Of a stretch of 36,479 nucleotides of DNA, positions 28,830-36,479 are shown one piece after another. The notes below the pieces were generated by a model that saw nothing but the letters and a program-made list of their open reading frames with translations, was not told the origin of the DNA and ran no database searches. Made by a program: the position numbers and the translations under genes. The stretch is from an uncultured Ruminococcus sp. Its GTDB lineage: Bacteria > Bacillota > Clostridia > Oscillospirales > Acutalibacteraceae. The stretch lies in assembly GCA_902798755.1 (NCBI GenBank), contig CADBYC010000040.1, forward strand, positions 1 to 36,479. The letters run 5' to 3'. Each line of letters starts with the position of its first letter. Within the stretch, counting starts at the first letter, position 1.

Positions 28830-29096
28830 TCAGTTCTTTTCTGCCATGAGTTCAGCCATTAGCTTCGCGCCGAGACGGAAGCCTTGCAGGAATCCATCAC
28901 GCTCGGTCAGCGTGATTAGCTTATTGTATCGCTCCGAAAGCTCCGCTATTTTTTCTTTCTGACCTTTATCAATCAGGCTATCACCTAATGCTTCTTCTAT
29001 TTCTGTAACTTCTGACAAGGCTTTTCTTACCTCAACACTCTGCGGTTCATCGGTCGGTCTAATGTTTCCATAGTATAATTCCTCAAGTATACTCAT
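28830..29096 (-). CDS. Small DUF6809-like protein
   Basis: It has 88 residues from the ATG at 29096 (AAGGAG 9 nt upstream; the in-frame extension upstream has no site). It begins MSILEELYYGNIRPTDEP and is otherwise helical with a heptad-like LSEVTEIEEALGDSLIDKGQKEKIAELSERYN and a C-terminal FLQGFRLGAKLMAELM. This matches my recollection of the DUF6809 group, which is frequent on clostridial mobile elements; not searched. It has its own promoter, TTGACT (29145-29150), 16 bp, TATTGT (29123-29128). Function unknown; a small dimeric helical regulator is plausible. Confidence 0.7.
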   Translation of the reverse strand: MSILEELYYGNIRPTDEPQSVEVRKALSEVTEIEEALGDSLIDKGQKEKIAELSERYNKLITLTERDGFLQGFRLGAKLMAELMAEKN

Positions 29097-29432
29097 GTGC
29101 TCACGCTCCTTACAAGCACAACACAATACCATATAAATCGAATAAGTCAAGCGAAAAGAAATATTCCTCCATAGCTCGACTGCCCTCCTTAGTGTCACAC
29201 TCAACACCCGACTGTATCACCCAAGTGATTGTTGGACAACTATTACGAATTCACTATCAACAATGATTATTCTAATTAATTATAAGCCTTAAGCAAGTAG
29301 TTGTTCTGCTTCAAACTCTACAATGTCTGCAACATATTGGCAAACTTCTGATTGAAGCTTTGAAAACCTCCATTTCATTAGGAATATAAATCAGAATTTG
29401 CCGGGAGCCCCGGCAGCCAAACGAGAGCATGC
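29097..29432. other. Gap at the probable right edge of the mobile element
   Basis: It holds the promoter of the DUF6809-like gene and an A/T-rich stretch. A 29-codon open frame on the minus strand (29289-29378, beginning MKWRFSKLQSEVCQYVADIV) has no ribosome binding site and could be the tail of a lost gene. I found no repeat matching the 21.4-21.6 kb side, so the element's ends are not fixed. Confidence 0.4.
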
Positions 29433-29687
29433 TTATTGCTTATCGTCCGTGCCATCCTCATTATCATTTTCACTGTTATGACGCAGCACCAAACCGAGAC
29501 ACAACCCAACAGATAGTCCGATGGGCATCCACAATCCGATATTGTGCGTTGCCACTCCAATAGCTGTCCCGATCGAAATTCCTATACACATACCAATCGC
29601 AAGTCTGGATGAATTATTGCCGTTCTTCTTGTTCTTGTTATAAGTAAAAATGCGATCGATCTTTTCATGGGAATTCTCCTTGTTCAA
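29433..29687 (-). CDS. Glycine-zipper small membrane protein with replaced 5' end
   Basis: It has 84 residues: a charged N-terminus, then two hydrophobic segments rich in small residues (LAIGMCIGISIGTAIGVA and GLWMPIGLSVGLCLGLVL), then an acidic tail. Proteins of this type are usually short and begin just before the first segment. Here the first 16 or so codons are the 3' part of a duplicated block (29640-30072) read out of frame. The good AAGGAG + ATG in that block would instead give a 28-residue peptide starting MKRSIAFLL. The 84-residue frame can only open with TTG at 29687, so this gene is probably broken. Confidence 0.5.
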   Translation of the reverse strand: MNKENSHEKIDRIFTYNKNKKNGNNSSRLAIGMCIGISIGTAIGVATHNIGLWMPIGLSVGLCLGLVLRHNSENDNEDGTDDKQ

Positions 29688-30072
29688 AACAGAAAGGCGC
29701 CCTCAAAGAGCGATGAGGGCGCCGGGGATATATGCGTTTGATAATTCTCAGCAGGAATTATAATGCCGAGATCAGTTCTTTGAGCTTTGCCATGACGGAG
29801 CCCGCGTCGGCGCGGCCTCTGCTCTGCTTCATGACGTTGCCCAGCACCGCCATCAGAGCCTTTCCCTTGTCGTTCTTATAGTCCGCGACTGCCGCCGGCA
29901 TAGCCGCTATCGCGTTATTGCAATACTCTGTCAGGGTCGCGTCATCCAGCCCCGCCATATCGGACTCGCTGACGAATTCGGTCACCGGCTTGCCGGAATC
30001 CAGCATCTTATCAAGCGCGGTCTTTGCGAGGTTGTTCTTCAGCTTTCCGCTCTCCAGCAGCTTACAGAGCTC
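29640..30072 (-). repeat. Duplicated gatB-tail block, copy A
   Basis: This block of about 433 bp is very similar to 32157-32579. It contains, in minus-strand order, the last 100 or so codons of gatB, a terminator, an AAGGAG site and the first 27-30 bp of a signal-peptide gene. Copies A and B lie 2.5 kb apart in the same orientation and flank the dockerin gene. Confidence 0.85.
29696..29723 (-). terminator. gatB-type terminator, copy A
   Basis: GGCGCCCTCA / TGAGGGCGCC, perfect 10-bp stem, followed on the minus strand by TTTCTGTTTTG. In copy B (32206-32227) about 10 bp are missing, leaving only GCCCTCA / TGAGGGC. Confidence 0.7.
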
Positions 30073-30083
30073 CCCGTCGCAGT
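29758..30083 (-). pseudogene. gatB: gatB 3' fragment (YqeY-like C-terminal domain)
   Basis: The frame reads CKLLESGKLKNNLAKTALDK, then MLDSGKPVTEFVSESDMAGL, and ends AKLKELISAL, the C-terminal helical domain of the GatB amidotransferase subunit. No catalytic part and no start codon with a ribosome binding site are present. An internal ATG at 30006 opens 82 codons. The 5' junction lies at the dockerin gene's terminator hairpin (AGCTCCC/GGGAGCT). Confidence 0.8.
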
Positions 30084-30112
30084 TGACAGGGAGCTGTTTG
30101 TTTGATTTTATG

Positions 30113-32185
30113 CTATTTTACCTTTGTGACCTCTCCGATCCTGTAGGCTGTCCGCATATCAGCAAGATAATACTGGATGGCGGTGGCGTCGGTGATATCG
30201 GTTCTGCCGTCATTGTCAACATCGCCGTGGGTGATCTCGTCAGCGGCGAGCGGGGTGTCGAGCGAAGCAGCTACGCGGCAGATGAAGGAGGCGTCTACCG
30301 CGTCGACCTCTCCGTTCGTGTCGACGTCGCCGAGGATATATGCGAAGCCGAAGGGCGTTCCCGGAACCGCCGTACCGTCAAAGATATAGCCCTGAGAGGG
30401 GATGGTATCGGTGTTCCTGTCTACGTTCAGCGCCTTCACCTGATCGCGCGTCAGAGAGAGCATTCCAAGATACGAAGCGTCCAGAGCGCCGTTTTCCACA
30501 AGGGTTTTTGCAATGGCATAAGAAGCGCAGCCGCCGGCGATCTCATCCACCGCAGCGTACCACATATCGTCGTCGCTGTTATACACATAACGGATGTTCT
30601 TTTTCTCTGTTTTGATCTCATCCACTGTATAACTCAGCTCATACTTTTTCTCGTCATAATTATAAGGATACCCAGTCACGTAGCTGATCAGCGGGATCTC
30701 GCGATCGGGCAGGTAGATGTCGCAGTTCGGGTGATCCTCGAATTTCGCGCCCTTCTCAAACATTCTCCACTCGTTGACGAATCTTCCGTCGACCCATCCG
30801 CCGCGGAAGTAGCCCATCTTACCGCCCCGGTAGTTGAGGTTGGCTACGCCCCACTTGTCATAGCTGATATAATCCGTGGTAATATCCGTGGAGCTTTTCG
30901 AGTAGACATAGGTGTAGACCGCTTTTGAGGTGTCATGATGACCGCCGGAGGACATATTGCTTCCCACCATCCTGACCCACGCGCCGTCGCCGACAGTGTC
31001 GCAGATAAAGCGGAAGGTAAGCTCGTCATCGCGCGGGATATCGTCCTCGATTTTCAGAGCGGCATAGTCCTTCAACAGCTGAGCGATATTATCAAGTGTG
31101 ATCGGCTCGTCGTCATTTGTGAAGGTGAACACACGCTTTATATCCTTTTCATCAATGCCCTGACCCCCGATCTTTCCCGCGCCGCCGTAGCTTTTCGTCA
31201 CGCCGTCGAGAGTGATATTGACCAACCAGTGGTTATCCGTCCTTTCATAGGTAGCATTGCTGTTCAGCCGCAGAGCGACAGCAGCCATCATCCCCGGAAA
31301 GCCGAGGGAGTCATAGCGGAAGGGATAGATAGCCGAGGCAAACAATGATCGGTCGTCCTCACGGTCAAAGGGGCTGTAGATATAGTAGCTCTGGTCGAGG
31401 TGACCGGCTCTGGCGAGCATCCAGTAAGGCTCCTTGCGCTTGACCACGCCGCGGATATACGACCCGCTGTAGAAGCAAATGCTCTCAAAGCCTCTCTGCA
31501 CCGCGTCCAAATTCTCAAAGAAGGAGCCTTTCGTCGCGAAGGTGTCGATCAGGTAATCAACGTCATCCTTGACCTTGGGGACAGTACAGGTGATATTGGT
31601 ATCGTTCCATTTTTCATTCGGCCAGTATTGTCCGGTCTTGTACTGGAGCTTTAGCTTGCCGCCGTCGGTGGTTTCTTTACCGCACATGAAGATATAGCCG
31701 CCCGCGACCCTGCAGTTGCTCTCGTCCTCATACTGCACATCGGCAAATATGACCGGCTCCTCATACATATAGTCCTGATAGAAAATGAGAGCGGCGGTCT
31801 CATTCTCCTTCTCAAAATAAACGGATTCGCTGTCGAGGAATCGGAAAGACCTCGGGTCGGGGTTGTCTGTTTTGACAAAGAAGAAGTAGTTGAACGGAGC
31901 AAGGAGCGGCTTTATCTCATAGGTGTAATCCGTGACGGACTTTCCCGCTCCGGTCGCGGCGATATCGCTCTTATCCGGCGTAAAGGCGCGGCAGGGCGAG
32001 CAATTTTCCTCAGCACCGGGCACATGAGAAAAAACATCCGCGCCGGAAAGGGCGCTCCGCGAGCCTTCACCGTATACATCTGCGGCTGCGGCTTTCTGTT
32101 CACCCGCTTCTGCTCCCGCGGGAACGCAGGCAAAAGCGGTCATTAATAATCCTATCATAAGTAAAAAAGCGATCGATCTTTTCAT
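30113..32185 (-). CDS. Secreted dockerin-containing protein of unknown catalytic class
   Basis: This is a 690-residue exported protein. The signal peptide MKRSIAFLLMIGLLMTAFAC ends near residue 25-28. A large central region (about 60-610) matches no family I recognise; it is rich in aromatic and acidic residues (NYFFFVKTDNPDPRSFRF, SYIRGVVKRKEPYWMLARAG, MGYFRGGWVDGRFVNEWRMF). The C-terminus (from 619) is a type I-like dockerin with two calcium-binding repeats, GDVDTNGEVDAVDASFICR and GDVDNDGRTDITDATAIQYY. Dockerins bind cohesins of cellulosomes or amylosomes on the cell surface. The ATG follows AAGGAGG by 7 nt. It sits between two gatB-tail blocks. Confidence 0.85.
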   Translation of the reverse strand: MKRSIAFLLMIGLLMTAFACVPAGAEAGEQKAAAADVYGEGSRSALSGADVFSHVPGAEENCSPCRAFTPDKSDIAATGAGKSVTDYTYEIKPLLAPFNYFFFVKTDNPDPRSFRFLDSESVYFEKENETAALIFYQDYMYEEPVIFADVQYEDESNCRVAGGYIFMCGKETTDGGKLKLQYKTGQYWPNEKWNDTNITCTVPKVKDDVDYLIDTFATKGSFFENLDAVQRGFESICFYSGSYIRGVVKRKEPYWMLARAGHLDQSYYIYSPFDREDDRSLFASAIYPFRYDSLGFPGMMAAVALRLNSNATYERTDNHWLVNITLDGVTKSYGGAGKIGGQGIDEKDIKRVFTFTNDDEPITLDNIAQLLKDYAALKIEDDIPRDDELTFRFICDTVGDGAWVRMVGSNMSSGGHHDTSKAVYTYVYSKSSTDITTDYISYDKWGVANLNYRGGKMGYFRGGWVDGRFVNEWRMFEKGAKFEDHPNCDIYLPDREIPLISYVTGYPYNYDEKKYELSYTVDEIKTEKKNIRYVYNSDDDMWYAAVDEIAGGCASYAIAKTLVENGALDASYLGMLSLTRDQVKALNVDRNTDTIPSQGYIFDGTAVPGTPFGFAYILGDVDTNGEVDAVDASFICRVAASLDTPLAADEITHGDVDNDGRTDITDATAIQYYLADMRTAYRIGEVTKVK

Positions 32186-32579
32186 GGGTAACCTCCTTGT
32201 TCAAAGCCCTCAAACAGCGATGAGGGCGCCGGGGATATATGCGTTCGATAATTCTCAGTAGGAATTATAATGCCGAGATCAGCTCCTTGAGCTTTGCCAT
32301 GACGGAGCCTGCGTCCGCTCTGCCTCTGCTCTGCTTCATAACGTTGCCGAGCACCGCCATAAGAGCCTTTTCCTTGCCGCTCTTATAGTCTGCTACAGCC
32401 GCGGGCATAGCGCTGATCGCGTTCTGACAATACTCTGTCAGGGTCGCGTCGTCAAGGCCTGCCATATCGCTCTCGCTGACGAACTTGGTCACGGGCTTGC
32501 CGGTATCCAGCATCTTTTCAAGAGCCGTCTTGGCGAGGTTGTTCTTCAGCTTTCCGCTCTCCAGCAGCTTACAGAGCTC
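32157..32579 (-). repeat. Duplicated gatB-tail block, copy B
   Basis: Partner of 29640-30072. Its downstream end is the intact start of the dockerin gene (MKRSIAFLL...). Its upstream end continues into more gatB sequence and then the kinase fusion. The order (gatB tail, terminator, signal peptide) is probably ancestral in this copy. Confidence 0.85.
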
Positions 32580-33797
32580 TCCAAGCTGTTCGGGAGTTGT
32601 CCTGATATCCAGAGCCTCCTTGTCGGCCTCTGTCTCCAGCCTGCGGAAGATGGAACCGATGATGAAGTTTGAAGCGGTCTTAGGAGACTTCAAGCCCTCT
32701 GAGGCCTTGTCAAAATACTCTGAGATACTGCGGTACTTGGTGAGCTGGGCGGCGTCCTTCTCCGGGATGCCGTACTCCGCCGTATACCTCTCAAACTTCT
32801 GCTCAGGCAGCTCAGGGAGGCGGGAGCGCAGCTCCTCTTTCTTTTCTCTCGGAACATGAATTGTAACCAAGTCCGGCTCGCGGAAATAGCGGTAATCGTG
32901 AGCGTCCTCTTTGCTTCTCATTGAGGAGGTCGTACCGGTCGCGTCGTCATACCTGAGGGTCTCCTGAACGACCTCCCCGCCGCACATATCCTTGATTCGC
33001 TTGCGGGTGTTCTCCATACCGATGTGCGAGCGTCCGTCGTTCTTCGTTTCATTCACGTCAAAGCCCACGCCGTCGTCCTGTATGATGACTTCATAGGCGT
33101 CGTCTGTCTCTCTTGTGCTTATCGTCACGGTTCCGCCCTTTTTCTTCATCCCCACGCCATGCTTGACAGCGTTCTCAACAAGCGGCTGTACGGACAGCTG
33201 CGGCAGGACGAAATCGGTAGTTTGGATGTCATACTCGATATTCAGCTTATCGGCAAATCTCAGCTTTTCGATGTACAGATACTTCTTTAGATGCTCGAGC
33301 TCCTGTGTGAACGGCACGGGAGCCGTCTGCTTGAGCGAATCCATATTGCCGCGCAAATAGTCCGAGAAGGTGATCGTCGCGTCATATGCGGTCTCGGGAT
33401 TTAGCTTGCACAGTATCGCGATAGAGCTCAACGCATTGTACATAAAGTGCGGACGTATCTGGCTGACCATCACGTTCACCTTGGCTTCATACAGCTCGCG
33501 CTGTACCCGCTGATAGCGGATCGCTTCCTTGTACTGTCGGCTGAAGTCCATGCCGAACCGTACCATCTGATAAATGATCGTGATCGCAAGACCGATTTGC
33601 AGATATTTGGATCCGGAGATATGCAGATAGAAGTCAAACATATCGATCATCAGAAAAATGCCCAGCGGCAGCCATGAAATCAAATAATCAATGAGAACAA
33701 AACCCTTTTTGCCGCGGATCTCGATACACAGCAGCACGGTCATGATCGCAGCAAGCACGATCACGGCAAGATATCTGATCCCTGCGGTCGCCATCAT
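32265..33797 (-). CDS. Chimeric ORF: truncated LytS/YesM-type histidine kinase fused to the C-terminal half of GatB
   Basis: It has 510 residues. Residues 1-275 are a membrane histidine kinase: three or so TM segments, the phospho-acceptor H117 in SQIRPHFMYNALSS, the N box VQPLVENAVKHGV, and DDGVGFD (241-247). From about residue 275 the sequence is the C-terminal half of GatB: EVVQETLRYDDATGTTSSMR, SKEDAHDYRYF, then the helical/YqeY-like domain to the end. The kinase lacks its last strands and GatB lacks its catalytic N-terminus. In-frame kinase sequence continues upstream to about 33955 with no start codon before a stop, so the kinase is truncated at both ends. Probably a pseudogene product. 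Confidence 0.8.
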   Translation of the reverse strand: MMATAGIRYLAVIVLAAIMTVLLCIEIRGKKGFVLIDYLISWLPLGIFLMIDMFDFYLHISGSKYLQIGLAITIIYQMVRFGMDFSRQYKEAIRYQRVQRELYEAKVNVMVSQIRPHFMYNALSSIAILCKLNPETAYDATITFSDYLRGNMDSLKQTAPVPFTQELEHLKKYLYIEKLRFADKLNIEYDIQTTDFVLPQLSVQPLVENAVKHGVGMKKKGGTVTISTRETDDAYEVIIQDDGVGFDVNETKNDGRSHIGMENTRKRIKDMCGGEVVQETLRYDDATGTTSSMRSKEDAHDYRYFREPDLVTIHVPREKKEELRSRLPELPEQKFERYTAEYGIPEKDAAQLTKYRSISEYFDKASEGLKSPKTASNFIIGSIFRRLETEADKEALDIRTTPEQLGELCKLLESGKLKNNLAKTALEKMLDTGKPVTKFVSESDMAGLDDATLTEYCQNAISAMPAAVADYKSGKEKALMAVLGNVMKQSRGRADAGSVMAKLKELISAL

Positions 33798-34271
33798 ATC
33801 CGCCGTATTTGCAGCATGCAGGATAACACAGAGAACCGTAAGTGCAAAAAATGCCGTAATAACGAAGTTCGCAATTATTTTGACGGCCTTTCCGCGCAGC
33901 AGCGAGCGCAGATAGATCAGTACGGCGATCGCAAAGAAACAGCCTCTTCAGACTTATTATATTTCAATATTACAACTCTATCAAGTACTTTTTAATAACA
34001 CCGGTGAAACATCACTGAAATTATAATTATGGCAAAGCGATTGCTCGTTTATCGGTGCTTACCACCGTAAAGTGCAGACTTGACCGATGCATTTAGTATA
34101 TAAGGGTGCGTATAAAACAGCACGGCAAAACGCCGGGCTTGAGGTTTATTCAGTAACATAATTATCCTTTTGAAATCTAATTGCTGGTTTTTCACGACTG
34201 TAACGTTACTATAGATGATTTTACTCCATTCCCCAAAGCAGAATATTTCTTTCGGGCTTTCAGCGCTTCTG
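33798..34271. other. Kinase remnant and non-coding gap
   Basis: Positions 33798-33955 continue the kinase reading frame (FFAIAVLIYLRSLLRGKAVK, then NFVITAFFALTVLCVIL) without a usable start and end at a TGA. The rest (33956-34271) is A/T-rich with a small CGGTGCTTACCACCG hairpin; I see no gene in it. Confidence 0.5.
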
Positions 34272-36227
34272 CTATTTGTATTTTAATTCTTTGATTGTCT
34301 GGGCTATTTTTTCTTTATTTCCCTTTTTAACGCCGCTTTGTATTAGCATATTGGTTTCTTTATCATACCAGAAAAGTCCCGTCCATGCCCACGAGAACAT
34401 GGTGAGCACAAGACTTACCTTGATACAGGAATAGGTTTTTCCGTTAACGGTGACCTCCTCGTCGCCGATCTTCTTAGCCGCAAACTCGCCCAAAGACATC
34501 GCTCCGCGGTTGTCGCCTGTTCCGATAGGATAGAAGAGTATCTCATCGAGCTTGGAGGCGGCGAACGCCGGCAGGCTCATATCCATCATCTGATACCACA
34601 ATCCGTCGCCGATCTTATAGCTCTTGTCCTGTTCCTTACCCTTGAAGGTTCCCTTCAGATAAATTATGCCGTTTTCTCTGAAGACGTCAAGCTTTGTATT
34701 GTCCGACGGGCGTGAATAATGCCACTTTACTGCTGACAGATTGTTTTCAAGCGTAAACTCTTCCTGTGCCCAATCTTCGCCGTTTCGCAAAATGGTCTGT
34801 GTGATGATTCCTTCGCTCTCGAAGCGCTCGACATTGACGATACGGCTTTCGTTAGTGTCGGAATTAAAATACTCCGCTGTTTTGAGATTCTCGGGGAACG
34901 CGAAATCGGGAACGTCATAGGATTGAATCGTCTTTTGGGAGTAAACGATCTCGCCTTTGCGGAATACGCGGTCGATCGAAGAAATGTTGGAAATGTTCTC
35001 TGCGGGGTTTTTGTCGAGCAGGATCAGATCGGCTTCCATACCGACTTTGACCTGTCCCTTTCTGTCTGCTATGCCTAGGTGCTCGGCGCCGTTTTTGGTC
35101 GCAAGCATGATCGCCTGCATCGGAGTCAGTCCCGCTTCTACATAATACTCGAGCTCTTTATGCTCTACGTTGCCCGCCATCGTTTCGAACATATTGTCCG
35201 TACCCATTGCAATCGGGATACCCGCGTCATAAATGACCTTGAGATTATGGATGCTGTGAGCCATTCTGGTCGGATCTTTTTCATAGGTCATAGCGTTGAC
35301 GGTCGGGACAAAGTGAGCTCCCGATTTCTTCCACAGCTCGATGATCGGGTCGTCGGGCTCGATATCTCTGTCAAGAATACCGTGCTCTATACCGTAAATA
35401 CCCGCTTCCAGAAGCTCCCAAACATCGTCGTAATAGAAAACGTGCGCGGTGGATTTCAACCCGTTTTCCTCACCCTCGCGGATGATCTGCTTCATCAGTT
35501 CTTTATCAATTTTCTGAATCGTGATCTTCTTATCAAAATACCAATAATCCCCGCCCTGATATGTAAATTTCAGAAAATCGACTCCTGCCTCCTTCAGCTC
35601 TTTGATACCGGCAGAAACCTCTTCGGGAGTAGTGACGGTGATCGCCATTTCATTTCTTGCCCACTCGCTGTTTGTACCGAGCGTGTTGGCAGGATGACCC
35701 TCGGGTGTGGTAAAGTTCGGACCGACGATCAAAAGCTCGGGACCGGTGATCTCGCCCGATCTCAGCTTGTCGCGGAGCTTACAGATAAAATGCTTCGGCG
35801 CATCAAGGTCTTTGATGGTCGTGATACCGTAGGGGAGTACGTCTTCGGAAAAAATACGCGGCATTTCTTCGTTGAGGAAAACGTCGCTTTCCTCCTCGCT
35901 ATGACATTTGAAGCCGCCCTGGATATGAATGTGGCTGTCGATAAGACCGGGCATCAATGTTTTGTCCTCGCCGTCGATGACCTGCACATTCTTCTTTTCA
36001 ATCGGCTGATCGGAAAGCTCCATGATCTTGCCGCCTTTGATATAGACGTACTGATGCTCTTTCTCGGTACCGTCGCCGACGATGATATGGACATCATTGA
36101 TGAGATACTCGCCCTTTTTGTTCTTTTTCGGACGGGTGAGAAATTTGATCAGCAGAAAAACAATAATTACGGTTCCGAGAACCATCTGAATGAATCCTAT
36201 CAGCGGGATTCCAAACACGTTAGGCAT
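34272..36227 (-). CDS. Membrane-anchored amidohydrolase with C-terminal extra domain
   Basis: It has 651 residues from the ATG at 36227 (AGGAG 8 nt upstream; the GTG three codons earlier overlaps that site). An N-terminal TM helix (about 8-30) is followed by an amidohydrolase domain of the imidazolonepropionase/prolidase-like group. Features are HxH metal ligands H99 and H101 in GLIDSHIHIQGG, FLKFTYQGG, later metal histidines in STAHVFYYDD and GIEHGIL, and D in AMGTDNM. After about residue 430 comes a second, beta-rich domain of about 220 residues (LDVFRENGIIYLKGTFKGKE, YSCIKVSLVL) that I do not recognise. Substrate unknown. Confidence 0.82.
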   Translation of the reverse strand: MPNVFGIPLIGFIQMVLGTVIIVFLLIKFLTRPKKNKKGEYLINDVHIIVGDGTEKEHQYVYIKGGKIMELSDQPIEKKNVQVIDGEDKTLMPGLIDSHIHIQGGFKCHSEEESDVFLNEEMPRIFSEDVLPYGITTIKDLDAPKHFICKLRDKLRSGEITGPELLIVGPNFTTPEGHPANTLGTNSEWARNEMAITVTTPEEVSAGIKELKEAGVDFLKFTYQGGDYWYFDKKITIQKIDKELMKQIIREGEENGLKSTAHVFYYDDVWELLEAGIYGIEHGILDRDIEPDDPIIELWKKSGAHFVPTVNAMTYEKDPTRMAHSIHNLKVIYDAGIPIAMGTDNMFETMAGNVEHKELEYYVEAGLTPMQAIMLATKNGAEHLGIADRKGQVKVGMEADLILLDKNPAENISNISSIDRVFRKGEIVYSQKTIQSYDVPDFAFPENLKTAEYFNSDTNESRIVNVERFESEGIITQTILRNGEDWAQEEFTLENNLSAVKWHYSRPSDNTKLDVFRENGIIYLKGTFKGKEQDKSYKIGDGLWYQMMDMSLPAFAASKLDEILFYPIGTGDNRGAMSLGEFAAKKIGDEEVTVNGKTYSCIKVSLVLTMFSWAWTGLFWYDKETNMLIQSGVKKGNKEKIAQTIKELKYK

Positions 36228-36239
36228 ATAAATCACTCC

Positions 36240-36371
36240 TTACTTTTTGCCGAAAACTCTGCCGAAAAATGATGAAAACTGACTTTTCGGCGGTATCGCC
36301 ATCCCCTGCTCCTTATCACCGAGAATGATCAGTGTATCGCCGGGACGGATATCAAATACATTTTCTCTCTC
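36240..36371 (-). pseudogene. 3' fragment of a TrkA-C/RCK-like gene
   Basis: The frame reads ENVFDIRPGDTLIILGDKEQ and on to GRVFGKK, then a TAA that overlaps the amidohydrolase ribosome binding region. 'xxxIRPGDTLIILGDK' is the usual C-terminal strand pattern of a TrkA-C regulatory domain. A TAG closes the frame upstream at 36372-36374 and no start codon with a site is present, so this is a 5'-truncated remnant in the position of the gene before the amidohydrolase. Confidence 0.5.
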
Positions 36372-36410
36372 CTACAAATTCCGATTTTTCTTTTGATTAT
36401 TATATCATTT

Positions 36411-36479
36411 TCATTCAATGATTTCCTCCAGAACCTGAACGGCAAGCGCTACCATATCTCTACAGGTCGTGGTGAATAA
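36411..36479 (-). CDS. C-terminal end of a gene running off the window
   Basis: An open frame entering from the right edge encodes FTTTCRDMVALAVQVLEEIIE before a TGA. It is amphipathic and helical, and too short to assign. It is followed 40 bp later by the TrkA-C-like remnant on the same strand. Confidence 0.4.
   Translation of the reverse strand, partial: LFTTTCRDMVALAVQVLEEIIE

Noticed and set aside
35079-36272. 397-codon plus-strand open frame over the amidohydrolase
   Set aside because: It is the reverse of a clear metal-dependent hydrolase with all its motifs; no start signals.
1-36479. tRNA or rRNA genes
   Set aside because: No cloverleaf with a T-loop GTTCRA and CCA-ready acceptor stem was recognised on either strand by eye. 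A covariance search would be needed to be sure.

Overview
The window reads as a chromosomal segment of a gut Clostridia, most likely a Ruminococcus-type member of the Oscillospiraceae/Ruminococcaceae. The reasons are [FeFe]-hydrogenase maturation genes, a secreted protein with a C-terminal dockerin, a T-box in front of pheST, an ireB gene, many GGAGG ribosome binding sites, and small palindromic intergenic repeats of a kind common in such genomes. This placement is inference from gene content; there is no rRNA in the window.

Region 1 (1-21.4 kb) is mostly core chromosome. On the minus strand lies an operon for hydrogenase H-cluster assembly (TM1266-type regulator, hydG, hydF). Then come an acyltransferase gene, an sdpR/sdpI-like pair with a strong promoter between two matching A/T operators, an HPr-kinase-like P-loop gene and a REP-associated tyrosine transposase (RAYT). 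These are followed by degV, a GH31 glucosidase, pduL, a family-4 uracil-DNA glycosylase, ireB, T-box-controlled pheST, a membrane protein coupled to nnrD, a lipoprotein and a secreted propeller/InlB-repeat protein. Three classes of small repeat litter the gaps: GTAG-headed palindromes that also lie inside the RAYT gene, 'GTCATTGCGAGG...GGCAATCCC' elements, and 'AGTTAGGAGTGAGG' tails that supply stop codons. Two nearly identical copies (167 and 178 bp) of a MITE with inverted ends and 3-bp target duplications sit just upstream of two genes.

Region 2 (about 21.4-29.2 kb) is an integrative mobilizable element. It carries a large serine recombinase, a small helical protein, a MOB relaxase with a coiled-coil membrane protein gene nested in another frame, MobC with an apparent non-AUG start, a DUF927-type P-loop ATPase and a small DUF6809-like protein. 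Upstream of the ATPase is an 885-bp gap with a consensus promoter and, about 370 nt further on, an intrinsic terminator whose 3' arm has two competing partners. This is the best candidate in the window for an undescribed regulatory RNA.

Region 3 (29.4-36.5 kb) looks rearranged. A block of about 425 bp (3' end of gatB, its terminator, and the start of a signal-peptide gene) occurs twice, flanking the dockerin gene. The longer gatB tail is fused in frame to a truncated LytS/YesM-like histidine kinase. The shorter tail joins the dockerin gene's own terminator hairpin at a microhomology. A glycine-zipper membrane protein has lost its start to the same block. A membrane-anchored amidohydrolase, a TrkA-C-like tail fragment and the end of a further gene close the window. 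Assembly error is a live alternative explanation for this region and is stated where relevant.
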